A stretch of DNA of 64,000 bases from Neobacillus bataviensis (GCF_019969725.1 NZ_JAHXYW010000007.1:62001-126000), one strand, 5' to 3'; counted from the stretch's first letter, positions 17,605-26,181 are shown. The notes: generated by a model from the letters alone, not told the origin. Made by a program: numbers and translations.

Positions 17605-19118
17605 TTCGCTCTTCTTCTTCTTTTAAGAATTAAAATAAGAAATAAGAACACCAATAAATAAACGACAATTAACGATGATATATGTGGTATATTGAGTCCA
17701 CTTTTCTTTGTTAAGACATATATTTCTGATTCATCGCGATCGATAATTAGATTATATTGATTATCATGGCTTCGAACAAGGTCTCCTCCAAGTAAGCCGC
17801 GCAGCTCTTTCCCGCCTTCTAGCTGATTTTTTGTCAACGTAACCTTTTGGGATTTTCGTGTATTATTGATTGCAATAATGGAGGTTTCACCTTGGTAGAC
17901 ACGCTTATAAACAGACATCCCATCCTGGTTATAGAGCATCTCCATTGCTCCTCTTGTTAATGAAGGCAGTGTATTTCTTAATTCACCCAGCTTTGTAATA
18001 TAGTCGATTAGCTCCTTTTCTGCTCTAAAACTCATTTGCCGGCGATTGTCTGGAATTTCTCCACCATTTAATGCAATTTCGGTTCCATAATACACATCCG
18101 GAATTCCTGGAGTCGTATAGAGATAGGTCAAAGCCGTTTTCCAGCGTGAGCCTGGAAACTGCCTCTGGTCCACAATGTCACTCGTAAATCTGACGGTGTA
18201 CTCATTATCAAAAAATGTTCCATTTTGAAAAGCTGATTGCCCGTTTTCAGTATTCGATGAGACTGAATGTAAGGATTGATTCGTATTCGCAAAGGCTTTC
18301 CGTAAAGACTCACTTTGATTATAATCAAACAAGCTATCGATACCAGCGCTTTGAAATTTATTTAAATCAAGTGAAGTATTTTCTGCCGGAATTCCTTGTA
18401 GGAAGAAGTCCTTTTTATCTTTTTTAACATCTCTCGAAAAGTCCTTCCAAAAGCTTAATGGAACATGATTTACTTCTGGCAGACCAAAACCATCCACTTC
18501 TGTCTTTTTCATCCACCATTTAGCTGCGTCAATTAAATATTTTTTTACTTCCGGATTATCTTGATTTAGGTCAGGCAAGCCATTTACCCATCCATTTTCA
18601 ATTTGCTCCCGATTATTCCAATCGGCTATTCCTTGTTTTGGATGAAACCAATTGCTTTTGCTAGGATCTTTCACCCACGGATTGGTAGCTGCTACATTGT
18701 TAGTAACAAAATCAAGAATCACTTTCATTTTTCTTTGATGTGCTTCTTTTACAAGCTTTTGAAAGGTTTCGAGCGTTCCAAAATGCTCGTCCACTTTATA
18801 AAAATCATTTACCCAATAGCCATGGTATCCATTCTTGGCATTGGCAAAAATGGGGGTTAGACGAATGGCGGTAAAGCCCATATCCTGTATGTAATCCAAT
18901 TTATCGATTATCCCTTGAATATCACCGCCATTAAAAGTTAACGAATCTTTTGTATTTGTATCTATATCATTGCTTGTGTCACCGTCATTAAAGCGGTCGA
19001 CCATGATTGAATATACCGTTTCATCCTGCCATAAACGTTTTTCTTTTTGTACCTTAGCGCTAACCGGAATGGATGAAAATAACAATATTGCGATTAAAAT
19101 GAGTGTAATCCGTTTCAT
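17601..19118 (-). CDS. Membrane-anchored GH13 alpha-amylase-like protein lacking the catalytic triad
   Basis: A 505-residue protein with a signal peptide (1-21), a GH13 barrel and a C-terminal membrane span (about 477-497) followed by an RRRR stop-transfer tail, so it is surface anchored. The fold is clear from DRFNDGD, YHGYWVNDFYKVDEHFG, TTPGIPDVYYGTEI and PDNRRQMSF. The catalytic positions are not conserved. The nucleophile Asp is Pro214 and its Arg is Gly212 (in DGFGLPEVNH). The acid/base Glu is Ile243 (LQGIPAEN). The NHD motif reads DIV (314-316), and region I ends in Asn instead of His. I recall reports of Bacillus GH13 proteins with aberrant triads. It may be a glucan-binding pseudoenzyme. 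Confidence 0.85.
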   Translation of the reverse strand: MKRITLILIAILLFSSIPVSAKVQKEKRLWQDETVYSIMVDRFNDGDTSNDIDTNTKDSLTFNGGDIQGIIDKLDYIQDMGFTAIRLTPIFANAKNGYHGYWVNDFYKVDEHFGTLETFQKLVKEAHQRKMKVILDFVTNNVAATNPWVKDPSKSNWFHPKQGIADWNNREQIENGWVNGLPDLNQDNPEVKKYLIDAAKWWMKKTEVDGFGLPEVNHVPLSFWKDFSRDVKKDKKDFFLQGIPAENTSLDLNKFQSAGIDSLFDYNQSESLRKAFANTNQSLHSVSSNTENGQSAFQNGTFFDNEYTVRFTSDIVDQRQFPGSRWKTALTYLYTTPGIPDVYYGTEIALNGGEIPDNRRQMSFRAEKELIDYITKLGELRNTLPSLTRGAMEMLYNQDGMSVYKRVYQGETSIIAINNTRKSQKVTLTKNQLEGGKELRGLLGGDLVRSHDNQYNLIIDRDESEIYVLTKKSGLNIPHISSLIVVYLLVFLFLILILKRRRRAN

Positions 19119-19223
19119 TATAATATCCTCCTCATAAAAAAAGCGGGGGAACGGGCCCCCACCCTACACTTATTTTAATCCAACCAATGCCTTATTCCAA
19201 ATTTAAACTAACAATTTATTTTT

Positions 19224-21071
19224 CTAATTTACTATGTTGATATTATAATCTTTAAACCATGTGTGAAGCTGTACAAGGTAAGCCAATAATTGCGGCCCTG
19301 TCATCAACTGGCCAAACCATGGCTCTTGAAAGGATTTCCCTCCTGAATCGACAATTGCCTCTAGCTTCTCTTTATTAAAGAATTCATGTAAGGCTGAGGA
19401 TTTATCCTGCAGAACATTTTTTAAGATTTTCTGGACCGCCATTGTATACTGTGGATTATGTGTTTTAGGATAAGGACTTTTCTTCCGGTAAAGAACTTCT
19501 TCTGGAAGGATTCCTTCAAATGCCTTCCGTAACAGTCCTTTTTCTCTTCCCCGATACATCTTCATCTCCCATGGGATATTCCAAACATATTCGACCACCC
19601 GGTGGTCTGCAAATGGGACTCTTACTTCAAGACTTGCTCCCATACTCATTCTGTCTTTCCGGTCGAGCAGGGTGGTCATAAACCAGGTCATATTTATATA
19701 GAATAATTCACGGCGTTTGGCTTCTTCTAAGCTTTCTCCTTCTAATTTTGGAGTTTCCGCAATTGCCTTTTGATATTGCTCCAAGCAATAATCCTGTAAT
19801 TGTAATTTTTCCTGCCAATGAGGCTTTAATAAATTTTCCCGCTCTGACACTGAACGCATCCACGGGAACCCTGGCCGCTCCAAGTCCTGTTTGCGATGGA
19901 ACCATGGGTAACCTCCAAAAATTTCATCAGCACATTCACCGGATAGACTTACAACAAAATCCTTTTTTATTTCCTTACAAAACCAAAGCAGTGAGGAATC
20001 AATGTCTGCCATCCCTGGTAAGTCTCTTACATGAACCGCTTCGATTAAATCACTAACTAATTGCTGCTGAGAAATGACCTTATTACGGTGCTCGGTGTGA
20101 AAATTGTCTGTTATCATTTTAATATATTTTCCGTCCGCATCTGGCTGAAACTCATTCGATGAAAAATATTGGTCATTTCCTTCATAGTCAATCGAATAAG
20201 TATGAAGCTTCCCTTTATTTTGATCTTCGAAGCCTTTGGCAGCAATGGCAGTGATAATACTTGAATCCAGACCACCTGATAAAAAGGTACATAACGGTAC
20301 ATCGGAAACAAGCTGCCTGGTCACTGCATCACTAACTAAAAAACGGACCTTTTCAGCCGTTTCCCCTATACTATCCTGATGTTTTTCGCTTTTTACATTC
20401 CAATAGCGCCAAATCTTTAATCCCTCTTTAGAAAAAGTTAACGCATGTGCAGGCCTAAGCTCCTGAACTCCTTTAAACACACCTGACCCAGGTGATCTTG
20501 ATGGACCTGCTCCAAATATCTCAGCCAGCCCTTCTTGGGTTACTTCGGTTTTCATTTCCGGGTGTGCAAGGATTGCCTTTATTTCCGATGCAAATAAAAG
20601 CCCTTTATGATGTTCCGTGAAAAATAGCGGTTTTACCCCTAGTCTGTCTCGTCCTATAAAGAGTTTTTCGTTGTTGCTATCCCAGATTGCAAAGGCATAG
20701 ATCCCGTTTAAGTAATTTACGCATTCTTCCGCCCATTCTATATAGGCAGTTAACAGAACTTCTGTATCAGAATGACCTTTAAAGGAATATCCTTTAGTAA
20801 GGAGAATTTTGCGGATATCTTCAGTGTTATATAATTCCCCATTATAGCAAATGGTGAATTTTGCGCTTTCCTTTTGTTTGGACATGGGCTGCCTGCCCCC
20901 TTCAGGGTCGACAACAATAAGACGCTTGTGCCCAAAGCCTACATGTGTCTCAGTCCAGATGTTCGTTTCATCAGGGCCTCTCTTTGCCAGGGTTTTGGTC
21001 ATTTTTTCAATTATATTTGATTCGTTTCTTACGTCCATATCATAATTAATCCATCCAGTGATTCCACACAT
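19224..21071 (-). CDS. asnO: Asparagine synthase (glutamine-hydrolysing) AsnO
   Basis: A 615-residue enzyme that makes asparagine from aspartate, ATP and glutamine. After the initiator Met comes Cys2 (MCGITGWIN), the glutaminase nucleophile. The N-terminal amidotransferase domain is followed by the synthetase domain with the PPi-loop SGGLDSS near residue 255. Length and position next to yisL match B. subtilis AsnO (YisO), which is needed for sporulation. I chose the ATG at 21071, preceded by AAAGGAGA; the longer frame from 21110 would put Cys2 inside the chain, which the mechanism does not allow. No T-box leader is visible upstream. Confidence 0.95.
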   Translation of the reverse strand: MCGITGWINYDMDVRNESNIIEKMTKTLAKRGPDETNIWTETHVGFGHKRLIVVDPEGGRQPMSKQKESAKFTICYNGELYNTEDIRKILLTKGYSFKGHSDTEVLLTAYIEWAEECVNYLNGIYAFAIWDSNNEKLFIGRDRLGVKPLFFTEHHKGLLFASEIKAILAHPEMKTEVTQEGLAEIFGAGPSRSPGSGVFKGVQELRPAHALTFSKEGLKIWRYWNVKSEKHQDSIGETAEKVRFLVSDAVTRQLVSDVPLCTFLSGGLDSSIITAIAAKGFEDQNKGKLHTYSIDYEGNDQYFSSNEFQPDADGKYIKMITDNFHTEHRNKVISQQQLVSDLIEAVHVRDLPGMADIDSSLLWFCKEIKKDFVVSLSGECADEIFGGYPWFHRKQDLERPGFPWMRSVSERENLLKPHWQEKLQLQDYCLEQYQKAIAETPKLEGESLEEAKRRELFYINMTWFMTTLLDRKDRMSMGASLEVRVPFADHRVVEYVWNIPWEMKMYRGREKGLLRKAFEGILPEEVLYRKKSPYPKTHNPQYTMAVQKILKNVLQDKSSALHEFFNKEKLEAIVDSGGKSFQEPWFGQLMTGPQLLAYLVQLHTWFKDYNINIVN

Positions 21072-21176
21072 GTACGTATCTCCTTTCAGTAAATCGAACT
21101 GACTGTACATCCAATTTATGGTTTATTGTATTCAGCCCATTATTTTTGGTTATTTGTCCATTATCAGAATCGCAAA

Positions 21177-21192
21177 TTTTGGTATACCAAAA
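21177..21192. promoter_or_regulatory. 16-bp perfect palindrome upstream of asnO
   Basis: TTTTGGTATACCAAAA reads the same on both strands, about 105 bases upstream of the asnO start. It has the form of a dimeric repressor site. I do not know which regulator would bind. Confidence 0.4.
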
Positions 21193-21220
21193 GGGTTTAT
21201 ATATTAATACTTAATTAAAA

Positions 21221-21390
21221 GGCTCTGTTAAACTTGGTTGTTGATTTGCGCTCCAAGCACTTCGCTTTCCGCGGGCGTGCCGGGGAGCCTCCTCGGCGCT
21301 TTAGCGCCTGCGGGGTCTCCCTTGCCCCGTACTCCCGCAGGAGTCTTCGTGCCTTCCGCTCCAACCAACAGTGGTAATAATCAACAATGG
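21221..21390. repeat. GC-rich palindromic intergenic repeat (Bacillaceae type)
   Basis: About 170 bases of GC-rich sequence in an AT-rich setting. The ends are inverted (GGTTGTTGATTTGCGCTCC on the left, TTCCGCTCCAACCAACA on the right), and a perfect hairpin GGCGC-TTTA-GCGCC lies at the centre (21295-21308). It contains CACTTCGCTTTCCGCGGGCG and CTCCCGCAGGAGTC, which I recognise from non-coding repeats dispersed through Bacillaceae genomes. It has no gene. It accounts for most of the gap between asnO and the next gene. A minimal copy lies at 36504-36529. Confidence 0.8.
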
Positions 21391-21487
21391 CCTTTAACAC
21401 AGCAAATTAAAATAAAATTACCTTGTTATAAAATTTCAGGAAGATGTCTAAAAAGGATGATGAAAGCATCTGGTACGGAGGTTAATA

Positions 21488-22051
21488 ATGAATCGACAAC
21501 AACGAATGAATCTTTACGATATTCAACAAAGAGCCTATACCGAGGGAACAGTCGAACAAATTAATGATCAGTGGATATTTTTTGATGAGGAGACGGAAGA
21601 AGCAGCTATGCTGGAGGATTATCTACAGCAGGAAATTGAAGTTTTCCGGATGAATCGATGGAAAAAAGGGATTTTGTATGAGTCTGGGAAAATTCGAATC
21701 GGAAAAGAAGCGACCATGCTTCGGGATCATGACCTGGTGAGAATCCGGAAGCATTTAGTCTACTCCCTCGAAAGGCTTTTAGAAGGGGTTAATGATGACG
21801 CATTCTTCCAATTTGTTACCACATTAAACTCGTTAAACTTTTCTATTTACGATTGTATTTATTGCTACAATCATCTCTCATTTTTATCGGATGAACACCG
21901 GAAAGATGGCGTAAATTTTATGGTTTTTGATAATCAGGAGCAAATTTGCAATGTTCAGCATCATTTTTTCTACTACGAAAAGGTTAACGACCGCTTCGAA
22001 TTCACTTTAAATACCGGAAAAAGACTTATTATCGAGAAAATGATTTCATGA
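21488..22051 (+). CDS. DUF2777-like hypothetical protein
   Basis: A 187-residue soluble protein with no signal peptide or membrane span. It begins MNRQQRMNLYDIQQRAYTEG, with EEAAMLEDYLQQEIEV near residue 40 and a Cys pair in YDCIYCYNHLSFL near 122. I recall the start pattern as DUF2777, a Bacillus family of unknown function. GGAGG precedes the ATG. It stands alone between the repeat and the molybdopterin block. Confidence 0.75.
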   Translation: MNRQQRMNLYDIQQRAYTEGTVEQINDQWIFFDEETEEAAMLEDYLQQEIEVFRMNRWKKGILYESGKIRIGKEATMLRDHDLVRIRKHLVYSLERLLEGVNDDAFFQFVTTLNSLNFSIYDCIYCYNHLSFLSDEHRKDGVNFMVFDNQEQICNVQHHFFYYEKVNDRFEFTLNTGKRLIIEKMIS

Positions 22052-22054
22052 AAC

Positions 22055-22087
22055 GAAAAGGCAGGGATGATCCCAGCCTTTTTTAGT
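22055..22087. terminator. Bidirectional terminator
   Basis: Hairpin AAGGC-a-GGGA / TCCC-a-GCCTT flanked by A and T runs, between the DUF2777-like gene and moeB. Confidence 0.85.
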
Positions 22088-23111
22088 TTCCAATAAATCT
22101 GGCATAAAGCAATTTTGCTTTTACACTATCATTTGTTCCATGGACTAATACACGCCCATCCTTGAAAATAACCATGGAAATTTGGTCGTCAGGGGAAAAT
22201 CGGAGCAGAAAGTCATTGGCAAGCACTTTGCCGCTTTTCTTTAAACTTGCTCCTAATTTTTTTAAATCAATTTCTCTTTTATCGCGAAAGTATATTTGCA
22301 CTGTATCTCGACCGCAAAGCGTTGTATAGACTATTTGCTGCCTAGAGGACCGATCTAAAAACTCAAACTCCCGTTTACCACAAGCCGGGCAATCTGGATT
22401 TCTTCCTTTTGTTATATCCATCTGCAAAAACTCATTTGACCATATATCCAATTGTTCCAGGTTCGGGCTCGTCTCTGCCTCAACGATTATTTTTATCGCT
22501 TCCATTGCCTGAAAAGAACCGATAATACTTGTAAGCGGTGAAAGAACCCCGATCGTATCACAGGTTTCCCCCGTACCAGTTGGAACATGTGGAAAGAGGC
22601 AGCGATAGCAAGGTGTTTTCCCCGGAATAATTGCTGCAAACATCCCCCTTGAACTGACCGCTGCACCATGAACCCAGGGGATACCGTGTTTAACAGCTGC
22701 ATCATTAATTAAAAAACGCGTCATAAAATTATCCGTACCATCAACAATCACATTGACATCCTTTAATAAATCCTCCGCGTTTTCGAGGTTTACATCTGCA
22801 ATCACCGGTTCAATTGTAACACCGGAATTAATCGCATTTAGCTTGTTCTTTGCCGCAATCACTTTGGGTAAATGTAATCTTGCATCCTTTTCCTCAAAAA
22901 GAATCTGCCTCTGTAAATTTGATAGTTCAACTAAATCCCTATCTATTAACTTAATATAGCCAACCCCAGAGCGAGTAAGCTGGTTGGCAATCACGGTTCC
23001 AAGTGCTCCAACGCCAACAATGGCTACTCTGCTATTTAGCAATTTACGCTGCCCCTCTTCACCAATGGGCTGAAAGAGAATCTGTCTTGAATAACGTTCT
23101 AAATCGCTCAT
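22083..23111 (-). CDS. moeB: E1-like sulfur carrier adenylyltransferase MoeB (ThiF family)
   Basis: A 342-residue ubiquitin-E1-like enzyme that adenylates the C-terminal Gly-Gly of MoaD (or ThiS) so it can be thiolated. It has the nucleotide loop GVGALGTV near residue 34, DGTDNFMTRF near 125, and two zinc CxxC pairs (CYRC near 175 and CPAC near 247). A C-terminal extension of about 90 residues (CGRDTVQIYF ... GRVLVHGT) matches B. subtilis MoeB. It is divergent from the aldehyde oxidoreductase gene and lies 2.3 kb from moaD, its likely partner. Confidence 0.93.
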   Translation of the reverse strand: MSDLERYSRQILFQPIGEEGQRKLLNSRVAIVGVGALGTVIANQLTRSGVGYIKLIDRDLVELSNLQRQILFEEKDARLHLPKVIAAKNKLNAINSGVTIEPVIADVNLENAEDLLKDVNVIVDGTDNFMTRFLINDAAVKHGIPWVHGAAVSSRGMFAAIIPGKTPCYRCLFPHVPTGTGETCDTIGVLSPLTSIIGSFQAMEAIKIIVEAETSPNLEQLDIWSNEFLQMDITKGRNPDCPACGKREFEFLDRSSRQQIVYTTLCGRDTVQIYFRDKREIDLKKLGASLKKSGKVLANDFLLRFSPDDQISMVIFKDGRVLVHGTNDSVKAKLLYARFIGN

Positions 23112-23269
23112 GAAAATCTTCTCCTCACTAATAACGAAATTATCTAAATATTTTAATTTTATTTTTTCTTTTTAAAAGTTATAATAAATATTGGAAGAAC
23201 TTCTCAGATTTTTTTCTAATATAATTAGAGATTAGTATAAAATCACAAAATAGAAAAGAGGGGAAAAAT

Positions 23270-25102
23270 TTGAATCTTGGCGGTTTTAAAAACAAAGAAG
23301 TAGTTGTGGATTTAACATACGGCACTGTTAATTACAGAACGATTAATGAAGAAGATGCAAAAAAATACATAGGCGGCCGTGGACTCGGTGTCAAATATGT
23401 ATTAGATAATGGTCCCGAAGTAGAACCATTATCTGCTGAAAACGCTCTATGTATCATGACTGGCCCTGTTACGGGATCGCGTTCTTCTATGAGTGGACGC
23501 CTTTGTGTGGTTACAAAATCTCCACTTACAGGTACTGTGACTGATTCTCACATCGGCGGCTGGACGGCTGCACGATTAAAGTGGGCAGGTGTCGATAATA
23601 TTATCTTCACTGGAAAAAGTGATAAGCCTGTTTACCTTTACATTGAAAATGGGCAGGCTGAACTCCGGGATGCTTCGAATCTTTGGGGAACAAGCACAAG
23701 AGCCTTTATTAAGGCGATGAAGGACCAATACGGTGAGGAAGACCTTAGCGTCATGACGATTGGTCAAGCCGGTGAAAATACTGTTCGATTTGCATCCTTT
23801 ATTAATGAACATGATCGTGCAGCAGGCCGTGGCGGCACTGCTGCAATTGCCGGCTATAAAAAGTTAAAAGCGATTGTTATTAAAGCGGCTCAAAAAGGAA
23901 ACATGCCAGCAGCAAAATTAGAAAGCGATTACAAAGAAGCTAATAAAAAAGCAGTAAAAGCGATCCTTGATGGCGGACTAACAGCGCCGAATAAGGGCGG
24001 TTTATCTGTTTATGGAACAAATGTATTGACCAATCTCATCAATGAGGTTGGTGCCCTTCCAACGAAAAACTCACAATTCACACATTGGGATGAAGCAGAA
24101 AAACACAGCGGTGAATTCGTAAACACCCATTTGCGGGTGGCAAACAATACCTGCCACGCCTGCCCTGTAGGTTGTAAAATTGAGGTAGAGGTAAAAGATG
24201 GAAAATATAAAACTCGAGTAGAAAGCGTTGAGTTCGAATCTGCCTGGTCCCTTGGTTCAAATTGCCTCTTAAGCAATGCCGAAGCGATTTCCTATCTAAT
24301 TGACCGCTGTAATGAGTATGGTCTAGATACAATCGAACTAGGTCATGCTTTCTCTGTAACCATGGAAGCCTATGAAAAAGGCATCATATCCGAAGAACTG
24401 ATTTGGGGCGATGCTGATTCCATGATTGAATTAACAAGAAAAATTGCCCATCGTGAAGGCTTTGGCGGTATTTTAGCTGAAGGTCCAGCGCGTGCAACTG
24501 CTCTCTGGGGCGCCCCTGAATTATCTATGTCTGTTAAAGGTCAGTCGATTCCTGCTTATGATCCACGTGGTATTCAAGGAATCGGTCTTGGCTATGCAAC
24601 CAGCAACCGTGGTGCCTGTCACTTGCGCGGCTATACTGTCGCGAGTGAAATCGCCGGTATTCCTGAACCAACTGACAGGTTAAAGCCAGAAGGCAAAGGC
24701 GAATTATTAAAAATATTCCAAGACATGCTTGCCTTCTCTGACTCTATGAACATTTGCAAGTTTTCGTCTTTCTCTGAAAGTGCTGAACACTACGCAGAAC
24801 AATATAGTGCCATGACTGGTATCCCAATGACAGCTGAGGATGTAATGAAGGCTGGAGAAAGAATTTACAATCTTGAGCGCTACTATAATAATCTTGCAGG
24901 CTTCGATAAACGCGAAGACGACTTTCTTCCAAAACGATTCACTGAAGAACCTGCATCAGGAAACAGCGCTGGTCATGTAAGCCGTATGGATATCATGCTA
25001 GAAGAGTATTACCAGGTTCGCGGTTGGAAAGATGGCATAGCCACAAGTGAGAAGCTTCGTGAACTAGGGATTATTGATCCTGAAATAAAACAAACGATTT
25101 AA
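23270..25102 (+). CDS. aor: Aldehyde:ferredoxin oxidoreductase (tungsten/molybdenum pterin)
   Basis: A 610-residue enzyme of the AOR family, which oxidises aldehydes to acids (or reduces acids) with a bis-pterin tungsten or molybdenum site and one [4Fe-4S] cluster. Cluster ligands are Cys295-x2-Cys298-x3-Cys302 (CHACPVGC) and Cys496 (NICKFSS). Pterin-binding motifs include RAAGRGG (183-189) and DPRGIQGIGLGYATSNRGAC (from 431). Length is normal. It starts at TTG after GAGGGG. No ferredoxin or NAD-linked partner subunit is adjacent, so its electron acceptor is unknown. The B. subtilis region lacks this gene. It points to anaerobic or microaerobic aldehyde metabolism. Confidence 0.95.
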   Translation: MNLGGFKNKEVVVDLTYGTVNYRTINEEDAKKYIGGRGLGVKYVLDNGPEVEPLSAENALCIMTGPVTGSRSSMSGRLCVVTKSPLTGTVTDSHIGGWTAARLKWAGVDNIIFTGKSDKPVYLYIENGQAELRDASNLWGTSTRAFIKAMKDQYGEEDLSVMTIGQAGENTVRFASFINEHDRAAGRGGTAAIAGYKKLKAIVIKAAQKGNMPAAKLESDYKEANKKAVKAILDGGLTAPNKGGLSVYGTNVLTNLINEVGALPTKNSQFTHWDEAEKHSGEFVNTHLRVANNTCHACPVGCKIEVEVKDGKYKTRVESVEFESAWSLGSNCLLSNAEAISYLIDRCNEYGLDTIELGHAFSVTMEAYEKGIISEELIWGDADSMIELTRKIAHREGFGGILAEGPARATALWGAPELSMSVKGQSIPAYDPRGIQGIGLGYATSNRGACHLRGYTVASEIAGIPEPTDRLKPEGKGELLKIFQDMLAFSDSMNICKFSSFSESAEHYAEQYSAMTGIPMTAEDVMKAGERIYNLERYYNNLAGFDKREDDFLPKRFTEEPASGNSAGHVSRMDIMLEEYYQVRGWKDGIATSEKLRELGIIDPEIKQTI

Positions 25103-25106
25103 TAAT

Positions 25107-25143
25107 GAAAAGGCTTCTGCGAGTTATTGCAGAAGCCTTTTTC
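25107..25143. terminator. Bidirectional terminator after aor
   Basis: Strong hairpin AAAGGCTTCTGC / GCAGAAGCCTTT followed by T-run, shared with the converging moaD unit. Confidence 0.9.
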
Positions 25144-25414
25144 ACCCGCCTACTCTGGTGGTTTTATATCGATATTTTTTAATAAGATCATCTAGCGCAT
25201 TCTCATCATTAGCACAAATGCGAATTTGGATAGCATTGACCTTAAATATTTTTGTGAAAAAAATCTCCATTTCTGATAAAACCTGCCCTTCCCAGCTATC
25301 TGCAGAATAAATAAACGGGAATGAGTCAGTTATCCGTCTTGCCCCGAGCTCTTCAAAATACATTCCGAGATGTTCCTTACTAATCCCACGAAACTCTAAA
25401 TCCCGATGTGGCAT
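25142..25414 (-). CDS. Unrecognised 90-residue protein ending in Gly-Gly, paired with moaD
   Basis: A 90-residue soluble protein, MPHRDLEFRGISKEHLGMYF at the start and KTTRVGG at the end. I do not recognise a family. It follows moaD with one base between stop and start, and its ribosome binding site AGGAGGT is made of moaD's last codons, so the two are tightly coupled. The Gly-Gly end resembles that of sulfur-carrier proteins, and MoeB is encoded nearby, but the body does not show an obvious beta-grasp pattern. Context suggests a role in pterin cofactor synthesis for the oxidoreductase. A longer frame from 25462 overlaps moaD and has no binding site. Confidence 0.8.
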   Translation of the reverse strand: MPHRDLEFRGISKEHLGMYFEELGARRITDSFPFIYSADSWEGQVLSEMEIFFTKIFKVNAIQIRICANDENALDDLIKKYRYKTTRVGG

Positions 25415-25415
25415 T

Positions 25416-25688
25416 TTAACCTCCTGCAACAGGCGGAAAAAGAGCAAATTGATCCGTTTCATTTACTTTAGTTTGAAGATCATCTAGATGGATAATATTC
25501 CTTCCATTTACATACACATGAACAAAAGGAAGCAGCGCTTTCTCACTTGAAAAAATTTCATTTTGTAAATTAGGAAACATTTCAACCATTTTATCAAGAA
25601 CATCAATTACTCGTTCGCCATCTGGCTGAACTTCTACAGTAACTCCACCGCAAATTTGCCGGAGATTAGCAAACACCTTTACAAGCAC
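25416..25688 (-). CDS. moaD: MoaD/ThiS family sulfur carrier
   Basis: A 90-residue ubiquitin-like protein: MLVKVFANLRQICGG at the start and LFPPVAGG at the end. The Gly-Gly C terminus is adenylated by MoeB and carries the sulfur for molybdopterin. FANLR and FPPVAGG are typical of MoaD. The GTG start follows GAGGAGAGGG. No moaE is adjacent; it must be elsewhere if the pathway is complete. It is first in a two-gene unit that converges on aor. Confidence 0.9.
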   Translation of the reverse strand: MLVKVFANLRQICGGVTVEVQPDGERVIDVLDKMVEMFPNLQNEIFSSEKALLPFVHVYVNGRNIIHLDDLQTKVNETDQFALFPPVAGG

Positions 25689-25770
25689 AAAACCCTCTCC
25701 TCTCTATATATTTCAATATTAAAAGTAAATAACTAACTTGTCACTAGGGTTATCTTAAAAAAGCGCAAAC

Positions 25771-25800
25771 AAATAGGCTGTCTTTAATAGACAGCCATTC
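25771..25800 (-). terminator. Terminator after yisL
   Basis: Hairpin GGCTGTC-tttaata-GACAGCC; in the leftward direction it is followed by TATTTGTTTG. Confidence 0.7.
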
Positions 25801-25812
25801 CTTGTACAAATA

Positions 25813-26181
25813 TCATGGACTCAAAAATGACATAGGCAATTGAACAAAGCCTAAATATAATACTAGCAGAAATGCCACCACAAACTGAATCCAAAATGCA
25901 GAAACTCTCCTTTGGTTAGCAACTCTGCCAAGAATCATTTCAAATAAACCAATTACCCAGAGACCAACGACTGCTTTTAACCAATACATTGGTGTAATAT
26001 TTCCAATCCCGTTTAATTTGGCTAGAAGCCCAATTCCTGTTGCTATAATGAGTAAGTACAGCACCCTTAAGATCATTTGAACAATTTTAGCACCTTTTGC
26101 TTTTCCTCCTTTATGTAAGGAAAGAGCCACAAAAAATAATATTAGCGCTAAAACCCACGAAGTAATATGAGCGTGAATCAT
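25813..26181 (-). CDS. yisL: YisL family membrane protein (UPF0344/DUF1516)
   Basis: A 122-residue protein with four predicted membrane spans (about 6-20, 36-56, 66-86, 94-117) and short charged loops (HKGGKAKG, RVANQRR). It matches the YisL/UPF0344 family of unknown function. AAGGAGG precedes the ATG. Its position between asnO and gerP is as in B. subtilis. Confidence 0.9.
   Translation of the reverse strand: MIHAHITSWVLALILFFVALSLHKGGKAKGAKIVQMILRVLYLLIIATGIGLLAKLNGIGNITPMYWLKAVVGLWVIGLFEMILGRVANQRRVSAFWIQFVVAFLLVLYLGFVQLPMSFLSP

Noticed and set aside
21072..21220. T-box leader for asnO
   Set aside because: None of the conserved T-box elements (AGGGTGGNACCGCG-like) is present.
23112..23269. 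Fnr box between moeB and aor
   Set aside because: Only a half site (TCACA near 23243) is present; the other half does not match, so Fnr control of aor cannot be claimed.
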